A stretch of DNA of 64,000 nucleotides from Kutzneria sp. CA-103260. Its GTDB lineage: Bacteria > Actinomycetota > Actinomycetes > Mycobacteriales > Pseudonocardiaceae. The stretch's first letter is position 1; each line of letters begins with the position of its first letter. The notes under the pieces were generated by a model. That model was given only the letters and a program-made list of their open reading frames with translations, ran no database searches and had not been told where the DNA came from. Below are positions 1 through 8,112 of this stretch, piece after piece. Location of the stretch: contig NZ_CP073318.1 of assembly GCF_018263855.1 (NCBI RefSeq), forward strand, positions 3,224,001 to 3,288,000. The letters are read 5' to 3'. The position numbers and the translations under genes were made by a program.

Positions 1-2
1 GC

Positions 3-251
3 TACGCGATCACCGACGGCACGGTGGAGACGGTGGCGCTGTCGGTGGCGGCCCCGGTGCGCGGGGCCGACGACACGGTGGTGGCAGCGATCTCCGTGGT
101 GGTGCCGGCGGAGTCCGCGCGGCCGCGCGAGATCGTGCCGGCGGTCGTCGCGGCGGCGCGCGGCATTTCCCGGGTGCTGGGCGCACCGGGCAGCCAGCGA
201 CTCGGCCGCACCGTACGTCGGGAAACCCATCGACGGGACCTGCGAATCTGA
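3..251 (+). CDS. IclR-type transcriptional regulator, C-terminal fragment (5' end outside window)
   Basis: The open frame enters from the left edge and ends at a TGA at 249-251. The visible 82 or so residues read like the end of an IclR effector-binding domain: a tyrosine-containing lead-in, then an alternating 'SVAAPVRG' strand, then 'VVAAISVVVPAE', then a helix of 'VVAAARGISRVLGAP' type. In this family that segment is the last strand and helix of the GAF-like ligand-binding fold; the N-terminal helix-turn-helix would lie upstream. The Arg-rich final 20 residues are a poorly conserved tail. The target genes cannot be judged from the fragment. The family call rests on this short piece, so confidence is moderate. 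Confidence 0.6.
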   Translation, partial: YAITDGTVETVALSVAAPVRGADDTVVAAISVVVPAESARPREIVPAVVAAARGISRVLGAPGSQRLGRTVRRETHRRDLRI

Positions 252-258
252 CACAAAA

Positions 259-279
259 GTGTCACAAGCGCTGTGACAC
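259..279. terminator. 8-bp perfect inverted repeat after the IclR gene (terminator or operator)
   Basis: The arms GTGTCACA (259-266) and TGTGACAC (272-279) are perfect reverse complements around a 5-nt AGCGC loop. They begin 7 nt after the stop codon of the regulator. As RNA this gives a compact stem-loop without a U tract, as is usual for actinomycete terminators. It could equally be an operator for the downstream lipoprotein gene, whose chosen start is at 333. The repeat is seen directly; the role is inference. Confidence 0.45.
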
Positions 280-332
280 GACTGTCGAACACCACGACGC
301 ACCCTTTTCTGGAAATCCGCGACCAACAGGGC

Positions 333-1142
333 ATGAGAATCCCGGCGAGCCTGGTTCTGGCGGTCGTGTCGCTGGCGCTCGTGGGCTGCGGCCACGTCCG
401 CGCCACCGGCGGCCAGCCGTCGCCCGTGGTGTTGTCCTCGACCGCCGCGACCAGCGGTCCTCCCGCTGATGCGGCCGCGCGGGCCGAACCTGACGGCGAG
501 TTCTCGCTGCTCGTGTTCGACCGTGTCAACGGACAGGTGATGGCCAGTCGCAATCCGACTACGCCTTACCCGGCGGAATCCGTGGTGAAACTACTCATCG
601 CGGTCAGCGCGCTCCAGAGCGGCGCCGACGCGGGCGTTGTCGCGTCGATGCTGATGCGCAGCGACGACGAGATCGCCAATCAATTGTGGAAGAAATACGG
701 GGACACCGCGATCGTGCACCGGGCGATCAAGGTGATGGGCCTGTCCGGCACCGTCGCCCCGGCCGATCCCGGCCGCTGGGGCGACACCCAGATCACCGCA
801 GAGGACCTGGTGAAGGTCTACCAGTACCTGCTCGACAAGGCGCCGGCGACCATCCGCGACGTGATCCTGAAAGCGCTCTCCAGCGCCACCCGCTACGCCG
901 CCGACGGCTTCGACCAGTACTTCGGCATCCCCGACGCCCTCGGCGACCAGGCGTGGGCGGTCAAGCAGGGCTGGGCGTGCTGCCGACCGGACCGGGTCGC
1001 GCACACCACTGGCCTGCTCGGCGACCAGCAGCGCTACATCGTGGTCGCGCTGAGCTCGCACGACGCGTCCACGACCTGGGACGAGGTGACCGGCGAACTC
1101 ACCAAGGCGGTGCAGGCGGCGGTGACCGGGCTCAAGTTCTGA
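333..1142 (+). CDS. secreted lipoprotein with beta-lactamase-like serine hydrolase fold
   Basis: The product has 269 aa from ATG 333. An in-frame GTG at 273 would add 20 residues ahead of a clean lipoprotein signal peptide, so 333 is preferred. The signal runs MRIPASLVLAVVSLALVGC with lipobox LVGC, predicting lipidation and an extracytoplasmic location. After a Pro/Ser/Thr-rich linker the domain has an S-x-x-K motif (SVVK in 'PAESVVKLL'), 'RSDDE' in the place of the SDN loop, and 'KQGW' as the KTG-like strand. These are the three signatures of class A beta-lactamase/transpeptidase folds. No convincing Omega-loop Glu is visible, so antibiotic hydrolysis should not be assumed. A peptidoglycan-related or non-catalytic role is possible. 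The 3' end overlaps the decayed hydrolase on the other strand by 11 nt. Confidence 0.7.
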   Translation: MRIPASLVLAVVSLALVGCGHVRATGGQPSPVVLSSTAATSGPPADAAARAEPDGEFSLLVFDRVNGQVMASRNPTTPYPAESVVKLLIAVSALQSGADAGVVASMLMRSDDEIANQLWKKYGDTAIVHRAIKVMGLSGTVAPADPGRWGDTQITAEDLVKVYQYLLDKAPATIRDVILKALSSATRYAADGFDQYFGIPDALGDQAWAVKQGWACCRPDRVAHTTGLLGDQQRYIVVALSSHDASTTWDEVTGELTKAVQAAVTGLKF

Positions 1143-1348
1143 TTCCCTCGGCGAGCTTTCCCAGCAGGGCGGCGGTTTCCGCCGGCCTGGTGCGGACCGG
1201 CCGGCCAGCGATCCGCCCGGCTGCGCGGTCACCCCGGCCAGGTAGTGCACGCCGGCGACGCGGTCGGGGACGCGGGCCGCGGCGGCGTCACGCGCTCCCA
1301 GACCCAGCCGCCCGGACCGGAGCCGGCCACCAGCACGATCTTCGCCAT
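1132..1348 (-). pseudogene. remnant of an alpha/beta-hydrolase (N- and C-terminal ends only)
   Basis: Read leftwards from an ATG at 1348, the frame begins MAKIVLVAGSGPGGWVWERV. This is the first strand and oxyanion 'HGxxxGGWCW' region typical of salicylate-esterase-like alpha/beta hydrolases. It then runs into nonsense. A different frame gives the C-terminal family ending 'RPAETAALLGKLAEGI', with a TGA at 1132-1134. Only about 217 bp remain of an expected 700 or so, and the nucleophile elbow and catalytic His region are missing. The gene therefore appears to have lost its middle and to carry at least one frameshift. It lies between two intact plus-strand genes and overlaps the tail of the lipoprotein gene. 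Assignment is by recall of family motifs, without a search. Confidence 0.55.
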
Positions 1349-1407
1349 GTCCGCGCCGTAGAGGCTGGGCCGATCGTCTGTTCCGGTTTTCACTCATGAA
1401 CAGCGCT

Positions 1408-1443
1408 CCGATGTCTGTGCGCCTTTTGGCCTAAAAACATCGG
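1408..1443. promoter_or_regulatory. nested inverted repeat upstream of the alpha-galactosidase gene
   Basis: The arms CCGATGT (1408-1414) and ACATCGG (1437-1443) are perfect reverse complements. Between them lies a second small repeat GCC-TTTT-GGC (1421-1430). It sits 66 nt upstream of the GTG start at 1509, in the only locally AT-richer stretch (1349-1508 has no gene). A sugar-responsive operator for the secreted glycosidase is a reasonable guess. No -10/-35 pair is convincing enough to call. Confidence 0.3.
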
Positions 1444-1508
1444 GTCACTGTTGCCCGTAAAGGTTCTCCGGCCTACGTTTCGCCTCAGTCACGACGAGGA
1501 GGTCGGAT

Positions 1509-3575
1509 GTGTTCCGGGTCTTAGCGGTGCTGCCGGTGTTGCTCGTCGGGCTGGCGACGCCAGCCGTGGCCCAGAACCAGGTGAAGCTGGACAACGGCCT
1601 GGCGGCCACCCCGCCGATGGGCTGGAACGACTGGAACGCCTTCGGCTGCGGCGTGGACCAGCAGCTGGTGGAGCAGACCGCGGACACGCTGGTGTCGAGC
1701 GGGATGCGGGACGCCGGCTACACATACGTGAACATCGACGACTGCTGGGCGCTGCCCGACCGGAACGCGAACGGCGACCTGGTGGCCGATCCGGCCAAGT
1801 TCCCCGACGGCATCGCCAAGCTCGCCGACTACGTGCACGCCCGCGGTCTCAAGCTGGGCATCTACGAGGATTCCGGCACGCACACGTGCTCCAAGAGCGG
1901 CGGCTTCCCCGGCAGCCTCGGCCACGAGCAGCAGGACGCGGCGCTGTTCGCGAGCTGGCACGTCGACTACCTCAAGTACGACGACTGCAACGTGCCCACC
2001 GACGGCCAGAACGTCGAGGCCACGATCGCCCGCTACAACGCCATGCGAGACGCGTTGGCGGGCAAGGGAATCGTGTTCAGCATCTGCGAGAAGACCGACT
2101 TCGGCGTGCCCAACTCGGCCTGGCCGACGGTCGGCAACCTGTGGCGCACCACCGGCGACATCCACGACAACTACGCCCGCATGGTGGCCCTGTTCCACAC
2201 CAACGTCACGCTGGCCGACCTGGCCGGGCCCAACCGCTGGAACGACCCGGACATGCTGGAGATCGGCAACGGCGGCATGTCGGACACCGAGTACCGCTCG
2301 CACTTCGCCCTCTGGGCGGAGATGGCCGCGCCGCTGATCGCCGGCACCGAGCTGCGCACGATGTCGGCCGCCACCAAGGAGATCCTGACCAACCGGGAGA
2401 TCATCGCGGTCGACCAGGACCCGCTCGGAGCGCAAGGCCGAGCTGTCGCGCAGGCGAACGGCCAGTGGGTGCTGACCAAGCCGCTGGCCGACGGCAGCCG
2501 GGCCGTGACCCTGTTCAACGAGACCGACGCGCCGGCGACGATCACCACCACCGCCGCGCAGACAGGCCTCGGCCATGCCTTCGACTACCAGGTGCGGGAC
2601 CTGTTCGCCCACACCACATCCGAGTCCGCCGGCCAGATCACCGCGGCCCTGCCGGCGCACGCCTCAGCGATGTACCGGATCTCCCCCAACAAGCGCCTCG
2701 CGCCGCCGCACGTGACGGTCGGACTGTCCAGTGTGGACGCCGCCAACCCGACGACCGTCACCGCGACCGTGACGAACGACGGCCTGCTGCCGGCGGTCTG
2801 GAACCAGCTGCACCTCACACTGCCGGCCGGCTGGTCGGCCCAGCCGTTCCACGACGAGCTGATCCCGGTTGTGCCCGCAAATTCCAGCCGCTCGATCACC
2901 TACCAGCTCAAGCCGCCGGCCATCACCACGCCATTGCCGACCGACCAGCTCACTATCACCTTGAACGGCAAGCAGTCCTTCACCGAGGACCTGCACCGGC
3001 CCACTCCGGTGGCGGCCCCGCTGAAGACCTTCGCCGCCGTCGACGGCACCACCCGACCCCAGTTCGGCCAGCTCGGCGACCGCCTGGCGATCATCGCCGC
3101 CGGCGCGGACGTCTCCGGCACCAACAACCAGTACGGCACGATCTACCAGCCGCAGGGCCTCAACACCATCGGCACCGCCACCACACAGGTGACCCAGCAG
3201 CAGAACCGCAACGCCTCCACCAAGTCCGGCCTGATCGTCCGCAGCGACCTGACCAAGGCGGACGCCTCCCCTGGCTACGTCACGCTGGAGGTGACCCCGA
3301 GCAAGGGCGTCCAGTTCCAGTGGGACGCCAACGGCGACGGCCAGCTGGACTCGGCCAAGACCGTCAGCGGCGTGACCGCGCCGGTGTGGCTGCGGATCAC
3401 CCGCGACGGCACGGCGTTCACCGGTCAGTACTCGGTCGACGGCGCCACCTGGAACACCATCGCGACGATCACCGTGCCGTCGGCGGTCGGACCCGAGGAC
3501 GTCGGCGTGTTCACGTCCTCCCACAACAAGTACGTCGACGGCCGGGCCGACTTCGGCTCGCTGACCGTCGGCTGA
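1509..3575 (+). CDS. secreted GH27 alpha-galactosidase with C-terminal accessory domains
   Basis: The product has 688 aa from GTG 1509, preceded by a strong GAGGAGGT ribosome site; the ATG at 1507 is out of frame and stops at once. A signal peptide of about 21 aa is followed by a GH27/melibiase barrel starting 'LAATPPMGWNDWNAFGC'. The conserved 'YTYVNIDDCW' follows, then the nucleophile Asp in 'YLKYDDCN' (about residue 156) and the acid/base Asp in 'RWNDPDMLEIG' (about residue 245). The barrel ends near residue 385. A NEW3-type beta-sandwich follows (about 398-475). The last 190 residues form a laminin-G/DUF1349-like sandwich that includes 'WDANGDGQLD'. The enzyme should remove terminal alpha-linked galactose (or beta-L-arabinopyranose) from plant polymers outside the cell. 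The secreted beta-helix protein at 4455 is a plausible partner. Confidence 0.9.
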   Translation: MFRVLAVLPVLLVGLATPAVAQNQVKLDNGLAATPPMGWNDWNAFGCGVDQQLVEQTADTLVSSGMRDAGYTYVNIDDCWALPDRNANGDLVADPAKFPDGIAKLADYVHARGLKLGIYEDSGTHTCSKSGGFPGSLGHEQQDAALFASWHVDYLKYDDCNVPTDGQNVEATIARYNAMRDALAGKGIVFSICEKTDFGVPNSAWPTVGNLWRTTGDIHDNYARMVALFHTNVTLADLAGPNRWNDPDMLEIGNGGMSDTEYRSHFALWAEMAAPLIAGTELRTMSAATKEILTNREIIAVDQDPLGAQGRAVAQANGQWVLTKPLADGSRAVTLFNETDAPATITTTAAQTGLGHAFDYQVRDLFAHTTSESAGQITAALPAHASAMYRISPNKRLAPPHVTVGLSSVDAANPTTVTATVTNDGLLPAVWNQLHLTLPAGWSAQPFHDELIPVVPANSSRSITYQLKPPAITTPLPTDQLTITLNGKQSFTEDLHRPTPVAAPLKTFAAVDGTTRPQFGQLGDRLAIIAAGADVSGTNNQYGTIYQPQGLNTIGTATTQVTQQQNRNASTKSGLIVRSDLTKADASPGYVTLEVTPSKGVQFQWDANGDGQLDSAKTVSGVTAPVWLRITRDGTAFTGQYSVDGATWNTIATITVPSAVGPEDVGVFTSSHNKYVDGRADFGSLTVG

Positions 3576-3579
3576 CGGC

Positions 3580-4416
3580 CTACTCGCCGTGCAGCTCAGC
3601 GATCGCCGTCTCGATCCGGTCCAGCGCCCGCTCGACCGGGCCGAGACCGGCGGACGGAACGAAGAACAGCACCCGGCGGTACCCGGCCTCCTCGAACCGC
3701 GCCAGCGTGGACGCCTTGGGCTGCGCGTTCATCAGCATCAGCTCGATCGGCCGGTCGGCCCGCGCCAGCAGCTTCCGGCCACGCGTGATGACGTCGTCGG
3801 ACGGCCCGAGGTAGTTGGGCAGCCAGGCGTCGCCGTAGGCCAGCACCCGCTCCTCGACAGTCGGCCCGTTGCCGCCGATGAGGATCGGCGGATGCGGCCG
3901 CTGCGCCGGCTTGGGCCAGGACCAGATCCGGTCGAACTTCACGAACTCGCCGTCGTGGGAGGCCTCGTCCTCGGTCCATATCTTCTTCATGGCGGCGATC
4001 TGGTCGGCCATCAGCCGCATCCGGGTCCGCGGGTTCACGCCGTGGTTGGCCATCTCCTCCCGGTTCCAGCCGGAGCCGACGCCGAACTCCAGCCGGCCGC
4101 CGGAGAGGTGGTCGACGCTGGCCACCGCCTTGGCCGTGATGATCGGGTCCCGCTGGGTCACCAGGCAGATGCCGCTGCCCACCCGCAGCCGCGTGGTCGC
4201 CGCCGCGGCGGCGGTGAGCGCGACGAAAACGTCGTAGGTGTGGGCGTATTTGCGGGGCAGCTCGCCGCCGGCCGGGTAGGGCGTGCGCCGCTCCGCCGGA
4301 ATGTGCGTGTGCTCGGCGAAGAACAGCGACTCGAACCCGCGCTCCTCGACCAGCCTCGCCAGCGGCCCGGGGGCGACAGTCTCGGCCGTGGCGAAGGCGG
4401 CAACACCGAAGTCCAT
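3580..4416 (-). CDS. LLM-class F420-dependent oxidoreductase
   Basis: The product has 278 aa. The ATG at 4416 (MDFGVAAFATAE) matches the usual N-terminus; an alternative ATG at 4431 adds five residues. It is a luciferase-like TIM barrel with 'RGFESLFFAEHTHIP', 'VGSGICLVTQRDPIITAKAVASVDHLSGGR' split over two strands, and 'GVGSGWNREEM'. That order is characteristic of the Rv2161c-like/TIGR03619 group of F420-using enzymes. 'HPPILIGGNGP' and the later 'GDAWLPN' also fit. The substrate is unknown. It is convergent with the galactosidase gene (4 nt between stops) and divergent from the beta-helix gene, so it shares a short 38-bp upstream region with the latter. Confidence 0.85.
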   Translation of the reverse strand: MDFGVAAFATAETVAPGPLARLVEERGFESLFFAEHTHIPAERRTPYPAGGELPRKYAHTYDVFVALTAAAAATTRLRVGSGICLVTQRDPIITAKAVASVDHLSGGRLEFGVGSGWNREEMANHGVNPRTRMRLMADQIAAMKKIWTEDEASHDGEFVKFDRIWSWPKPAQRPHPPILIGGNGPTVEERVLAYGDAWLPNYLGPSDDVITRGRKLLARADRPIELMLMNAQPKASTLARFEEAGYRRVLFFVPSAGLGPVERALDRIETAIAELHGE

Positions 4417-4454
4417 GAACGCACCGTACACCGGCGGTTACGAACGGAGCTCAG
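4417..4454. promoter_or_regulatory. short divergent intergenic region
   Basis: This is a 38-bp gap between the divergent starts at 4416 (minus) and 4455 (plus). It carries the ribosome site GGAGCTCAG for the plus gene. Such a short space implies that the core promoters overlap the neighbouring coding sequences. No motif could be assigned. Confidence 0.3.
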
Positions 4455-7028
4455 ATGAAACGATCATTCCTGCCGGCCGTGGGCCTGGCGGTGATCGCCG
4501 CCGTCACGCTGACCGGCGTGCCGGCCGACGCGGCCGGAGCCGCCCACGGCGCGGACGTCTACGTGTCCCCCTACGGAAACGACTGGCTGCCCGGCACTTC
4601 GCTGCTGCCGGTGCGCACCCTGCAACGGGCCCAGACCCTCGTGCGTGAGCGCGCGTCGCACGTGGACGGCGACATCACCGTGCACCTCGCGCCGGGCGTG
4701 TTCGACCTGTCGCAGCCGTTGCAGCTGGACGGGCGGGACTCCGGGGTCAACGGCCACCGGGTGATCTGGCAGGGCTCCGGCCGCACCGAGATCAGCGGGG
4801 GCAAGCAGGTCACCGGCTGGCGGCCGGTGCCGGGCAAGCCCGGTCTGTACGCCGCGCCGGAGCCGAAGGGCATGGACAACACACGGCAGCTGTACGTCAA
4901 CGGCGTACGCGAACAGCGGGCGCAGGGCACGGTCCCGGTGACGCTGACGGCGACCGCCACCGGCTACACCGCCTCCGCGCCGACGATGGCCGGCTGGCGC
5001 AACCCGTCGGACATCGAGTTCGTCTACACCGCCGGCGAGGCGCTGTGGAACATCCAGCGCGACGGCCTCGGGCAGTGGACCGAGCCGCGGTGCCCGATCG
5101 GCTCCATGAGCGGCACCACGATCACCATGGCCCAGCCGTGCTGGGACAACTCCACCAAGCGCGTGGTGTTCCCCAACATCCCGGGCCGCAGCGTCAACAT
5201 GGTCGGCCCCTACGACCTGACCAACGGCCGCCAGCCCACCTACGTGGAGAACGCCTTCGAGGTGCTGGACACGCCCGGCGAGTGGTACCTGGACCGGTCG
5301 GCCCACACCGTCTACTACATGCCGCGGCCGGGTGAGAACCTGCGCACCGCGGACGTCGAAGTGCCGGCGCTGCAACAGCTGATCACCGCCTCCGACCTGC
5401 ACAACGTGTCGTTCCGCGGCATCCAGTACGAGTACGCGACGTGGCTGACGCCGTCCTCGCCGGAGGGCTTCTCGGAGATCCAGGCCGGCTACACCAACAC
5501 CGGTCCGGACGGCTGGGCCGTGCAGGGCCTGTGCCAGTTCGTGCCCGGCGGCACCTGCCCGTACGCGTCGTGGACGCCGGAACCCGGCAACATCAGCGTC
5601 ACCGACAGCACCGGGCTGGAGTTCACCGACTCCGTGTTCACCCATCTCGGCGCGGCCGGCCTGCGGCTGGCCGGCAACACCCAGAACACCATGGTGCGCG
5701 GCAACGTCTTCACCGACATCTCCGGCAACGGCATCGAGATCGGCGGCGTCGACCAGCCCACCACCGGCAGCACCCACGACGTGCAGGTGCTGGACAACCA
5801 CCTCTACGGCCTGCCACGGGAGTTCCACGGCGGGGTGGCCATTCTCAACGGCTACAGCCAGCACGACGTGATCTCCCACAACCAGATCGACAACGTGGCC
5901 TACTCGGCGATCTCGATGGGCTGGGGCGGCTGGCCGGACAAGATCAAGGTGGCCGCCACGCCGAACAACTCGCACGACAACGTGGTGTCCGACAACCTGA
6001 TCCACGACTACATGCTGTCGCTGGACGACGGCGGCGGCATCTACACCCAGGGCATCACCGGCAGCTCCATCGAGACCGGTGAGAAGGTCACCGGCAACGT
6101 CATCTACGGGCAGCTCGGCCTGGGCAAGGGCATCTACACCGACAACGGCAACACCTACGAGAACGTGGTCGGCAACGTCGTCTACGGGACGCCGTACGCC
6201 AACGTCGGCACCGCGCACGTGGACTACCGGGACAGCCTGGGCAACAACGACCCGACCCTGATCCAGGGCAACTACTGGGAGCAGGGCGACAAGGACGGCA
6301 ACAACAAGGGCGTCATCACTCAGGGCAACCACCTGCTGGACAACCCCTCGGCCGCCCCGAAGTCCATTGTGGACAACGCCGGCCTGGAGCCGGCCTACCG
6401 CGGTCTGCTGGCCAAGCGGGTCGGCGGCGACGGGCCGCCGGCGCAGCCGACCCGGGTTGGCACCTTCGCCGCCGACGGCAAGCTCTACGTGACCTGGAAC
6501 CCCAGCTACGCCGTCAACAACGCGCCGCTGGACAGCTACCTGATCACTGTTGGCGGCAAGACCGTCAGCGTGCCGGCGGCGCAGTTCACCAAGCAGGGAT
6601 ACGCCGAGGTCGACGGCCTGGCCAACGGAACGTCCTATGTGGTCACCGTACAGGCGCACAACCGGTTCGGGGCCAGCACTCCGTCGCTGCCAGCGGCCCC
6701 GGTGACGCCGGGACCGTTGGCCGGCAAGGTGTCCGACGCGCCCACCGGCCTCAAGGCCATCCCGTCGTCCAGCGCCGCCAGCCTGCACTGGACCCCGCCG
6801 GCCAACATGGGTGACACCCCGATCATCGCCTACGTGATCACTGTGTCGGACGGCCGGACCGTCACCGTCAACGGCCGGGACGCCCTCGTGTCGCAGCCCA
6901 CCGCCAAGGGCATGACCCGGGTCGTGGACGGCCTCAAGCCGGGCACCGCCTACACCTTCACCATCGCCGCCGTCACCGCCGACGGCCCCGGCGCCGCCGC
7001 CACCGTGCAGGCGACAACCCTCCCGTAA
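4455..7028 (+). CDS. secreted right-handed beta-helix protein with two fibronectin type III domains
   Basis: The product has 857 aa from ATG 4455 with GGAG six bases upstream. The signal peptide ends near 'VPADAAGA'. Residues about 35-640 are a parallel beta-helix (pectate-lyase-like fold). The N-terminal cap 'DVYVSPYGNDWLPGT' and 'RVIWQGSGRTEISGG' is followed by many short Asn/Gly-rich coils such as 'NTMVRGNVFTDISGNGIEIGG' split over turns, and 'DDGGGIYTQG'. Two FN3 modules follow (about 655-750 and 758-857), each with the Trp-Asn/Thr-Pro and 'DGL..GTSYVVTV' signatures. The helix resembles GH141/GH120-like carbohydrate-active proteins. I cannot assign a catalytic pair from sequence alone, so the polysaccharide substrate is open. 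Expressed next to GH27, it probably acts on plant cell-wall glycans. Confidence 0.8.
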   Translation: MKRSFLPAVGLAVIAAVTLTGVPADAAGAAHGADVYVSPYGNDWLPGTSLLPVRTLQRAQTLVRERASHVDGDITVHLAPGVFDLSQPLQLDGRDSGVNGHRVIWQGSGRTEISGGKQVTGWRPVPGKPGLYAAPEPKGMDNTRQLYVNGVREQRAQGTVPVTLTATATGYTASAPTMAGWRNPSDIEFVYTAGEALWNIQRDGLGQWTEPRCPIGSMSGTTITMAQPCWDNSTKRVVFPNIPGRSVNMVGPYDLTNGRQPTYVENAFEVLDTPGEWYLDRSAHTVYYMPRPGENLRTADVEVPALQQLITASDLHNVSFRGIQYEYATWLTPSSPEGFSEIQAGYTNTGPDGWAVQGLCQFVPGGTCPYASWTPEPGNISVTDSTGLEFTDSVFTHLGAAGLRLAGNTQNTMVRGNVFTDISGNGIEIGGVDQPTTGSTHDVQVLDNHLYGLPREFHGGVAILNGYSQHDVISHNQIDNVAYSAISMGWGGWPDKIKVAATPNNSHDNVVSDNLIHDYMLSLDDGGGIYTQGITGSSIETGEKVTGNVIYGQLGLGKGIYTDNGNTYENVVGNVVYGTPYANVGTAHVDYRDSLGNNDPTLIQGNYWEQGDKDGNNKGVITQGNHLLDNPSAAPKSIVDNAGLEPAYRGLLAKRVGGDGPPAQPTRVGTFAADGKLYVTWNPSYAVNNAPLDSYLITVGGKTVSVPAAQFTKQGYAEVDGLANGTSYVVTVQAHNRFGASTPSLPAAPVTPGPLAGKVSDAPTGLKAIPSSSAASLHWTPPANMGDTPIIAYVITVSDGRTVTVNGRDALVSQPTAKGMTRVVDGLKPGTAYTFTIAAVTADGPGAAATVQATTLP

Positions 7029-7034
7029 CGGAGT

Positions 7035-7073
7035 TGCCGCACCACGCCGCCGGAAGGTCGGCGTGGTGCGGCA
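7035..7073 (+). terminator. strong 15-bp stem terminator-like hairpin
   Basis: The arms TGCCGCACCACGCCG (7035-7049) and CGGCGTGGTGCGGCA (7059-7073) are perfectly complementary around a 9-nt loop. The hairpin starts 6 nt after the beta-helix stop codon and ends 11 nt before the next start. There is no U run, but the stem is long and GC-rich, the common actinomycete form. It should end the beta-helix transcript and separate it from the two enzyme genes downstream. Confidence 0.8.
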
Positions 7074-7084
7074 TACTTGCCGCC

Positions 7085-7546
7085 ATGGGGGAAAGACTCG
7101 AAGTGCAGCGCGTGATCGCGGCGACGCCGACCGAGGTGTTCGACCTGTTGTGCGACCCGGACGGGCATGTCGCCATCGACGCCTCGGGCATGCTCCAGTC
7201 CGCCGAGGGCGGCAAGGTCACGCAGGTCGGGGACGAGTTCGTGGTGCACATGGACCTGCGGGCGTTCCGGGACGTGGCCGAGGGCCGCTACGACGTGACG
7301 GTGTCGATCACCAGGCTCGAACCGAACGCGCTGATCGAATGGTCGGCGCGGCGGCCGGACATCCCGGCCGACGGGCACTGCTACGGCTACCGGCTGGAGC
7401 CGGCCGAGCATGGGACCCTGGTGACCTCCTACTACGACTGGAGTCTGGTCTCGGACGCCGAGCGCGAGCGGTACCCCTACCCGCGCATCCCGGAATCGGC
7501 ACTGCGCGCGACTCTGGGCATCCTGGCCCGTACGGTGGAGCGGTGA
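7085..7546 (+). CDS. SRPBCC (START/polyketide-cyclase-like) family protein
   Basis: The product has 153 aa from ATG 7085. The N-terminal 'LEVQRVIAATPTEVFDLLCDPDGH' is the classic first strand and helix of SRPBCC folds. The later strands alternate hydrophobics ('RYDVTVSITRLEPNALIEWSA', split here over a turn), and the C-terminal helix 'ALRATLGILARTVE' closes the cavity. Members bind or modify small hydrophobic ligands, and many are uncharacterised. The stop overlaps the next start by 4 nt (GTGA), so both are probably translated as a coupled pair. An extended start at 7034 lies inside the terminator hairpin and is rejected. Confidence 0.75.
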   Translation: MGERLEVQRVIAATPTEVFDLLCDPDGHVAIDASGMLQSAEGGKVTQVGDEFVVHMDLRAFRDVAEGRYDVTVSITRLEPNALIEWSARRPDIPADGHCYGYRLEPAEHGTLVTSYYDWSLVSDAERERYPYPRIPESALRATLGILARTVER

Positions 7547-8112
7547 TCATCGAGCGCTACCTGGCCGCGGCCGCCGGCTTCGAGGCCAGGCTGCGGGCGA
7601 TCGGCGAGCAGCAGTGGACGAGCCCGACGCCCTGCACCGAGTGGAACGTCCGCCAGTTGGTGAACCATGTGGTGACGGGCGACCAGCTCAACCGCATCCT
7701 GCTCACCGACCCCGACGCGGCGGCGGAGTTCCGGCGGAACCGGGGCGTGGACGCTCTCGGTGACGACCCGCTGGGGGCCTTCACCGAGAGCAGTCGGCGG
7801 TGCGCCGAGGCCTTCCGCACGCACCCCGACGCCCAGCTCGCGTTCCCGATGGGGCCGATCTCCACCGACCGCGCCATCGCGCTGCGGGCCACGGACGTGC
7901 TGGTCCACACCTGGGATCTGGCCCGGGCGATCGGGGCCGACGAGACGTTGGACGCCGAGCTCGTCGACTGGGCCGGCGAGAACCTGGACTCGACCTTCGC
8001 CGGCCTCATCGACATCCCCGGCGTCTTCGCCACCCTGACCGGCGACACCCCAGCCGAGCCGCAGGACGCGCTGCTGCACCGGCTGGGGCGGGACGTCACA
8101 CGTTCCGCGTAA
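7543..8112 (+). CDS. TIGR03086-type DinB/maleylpyruvate-isomerase-like protein
   Basis: The product has 189 aa from GTG 7543, overlapping the SRPBCC stop. The N-terminal four-helix bundle shows 'TSPTPCTEWNVRQLVNHVV', with the metal-ligand His of the 'NHV' motif. 'ATDVLVHTWDLARAIG' follows with the second His, the hallmark of mycothiol-dependent-maleylpyruvate-isomerase-like metalloproteins (MDMPI_N / TIGR03086). Such proteins bind a divalent metal and often use mycothiol; the reaction is usually unknown. The 3' end overlaps the convergent PPOX gene by 17 nt. Confidence 0.8.
   Translation: MIIERYLAAAAGFEARLRAIGEQQWTSPTPCTEWNVRQLVNHVVTGDQLNRILLTDPDAAAEFRRNRGVDALGDDPLGAFTESSRRCAEAFRTHPDAQLAFPMGPISTDRAIALRATDVLVHTWDLARAIGADETLDAELVDWAGENLDSTFAGLIDIPGVFATLTGDTPAEPQDALLHRLGRDVTRSA

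Noticed and set aside
333..1142. Antibiotic-resistance class A beta-lactamase
   Set aside because: The fold motifs are present but the SDN loop is altered and no Omega-loop Glu is visible. It is better described as a serine-hydrolase lipoprotein of unknown role.
591..1397. 268-codon minus-strand frame over the lipoprotein gene
   Set aside because: Mostly a shadow. Only the segment 1132-1348 contains real (decayed) hydrolase text, and that in two other frames.
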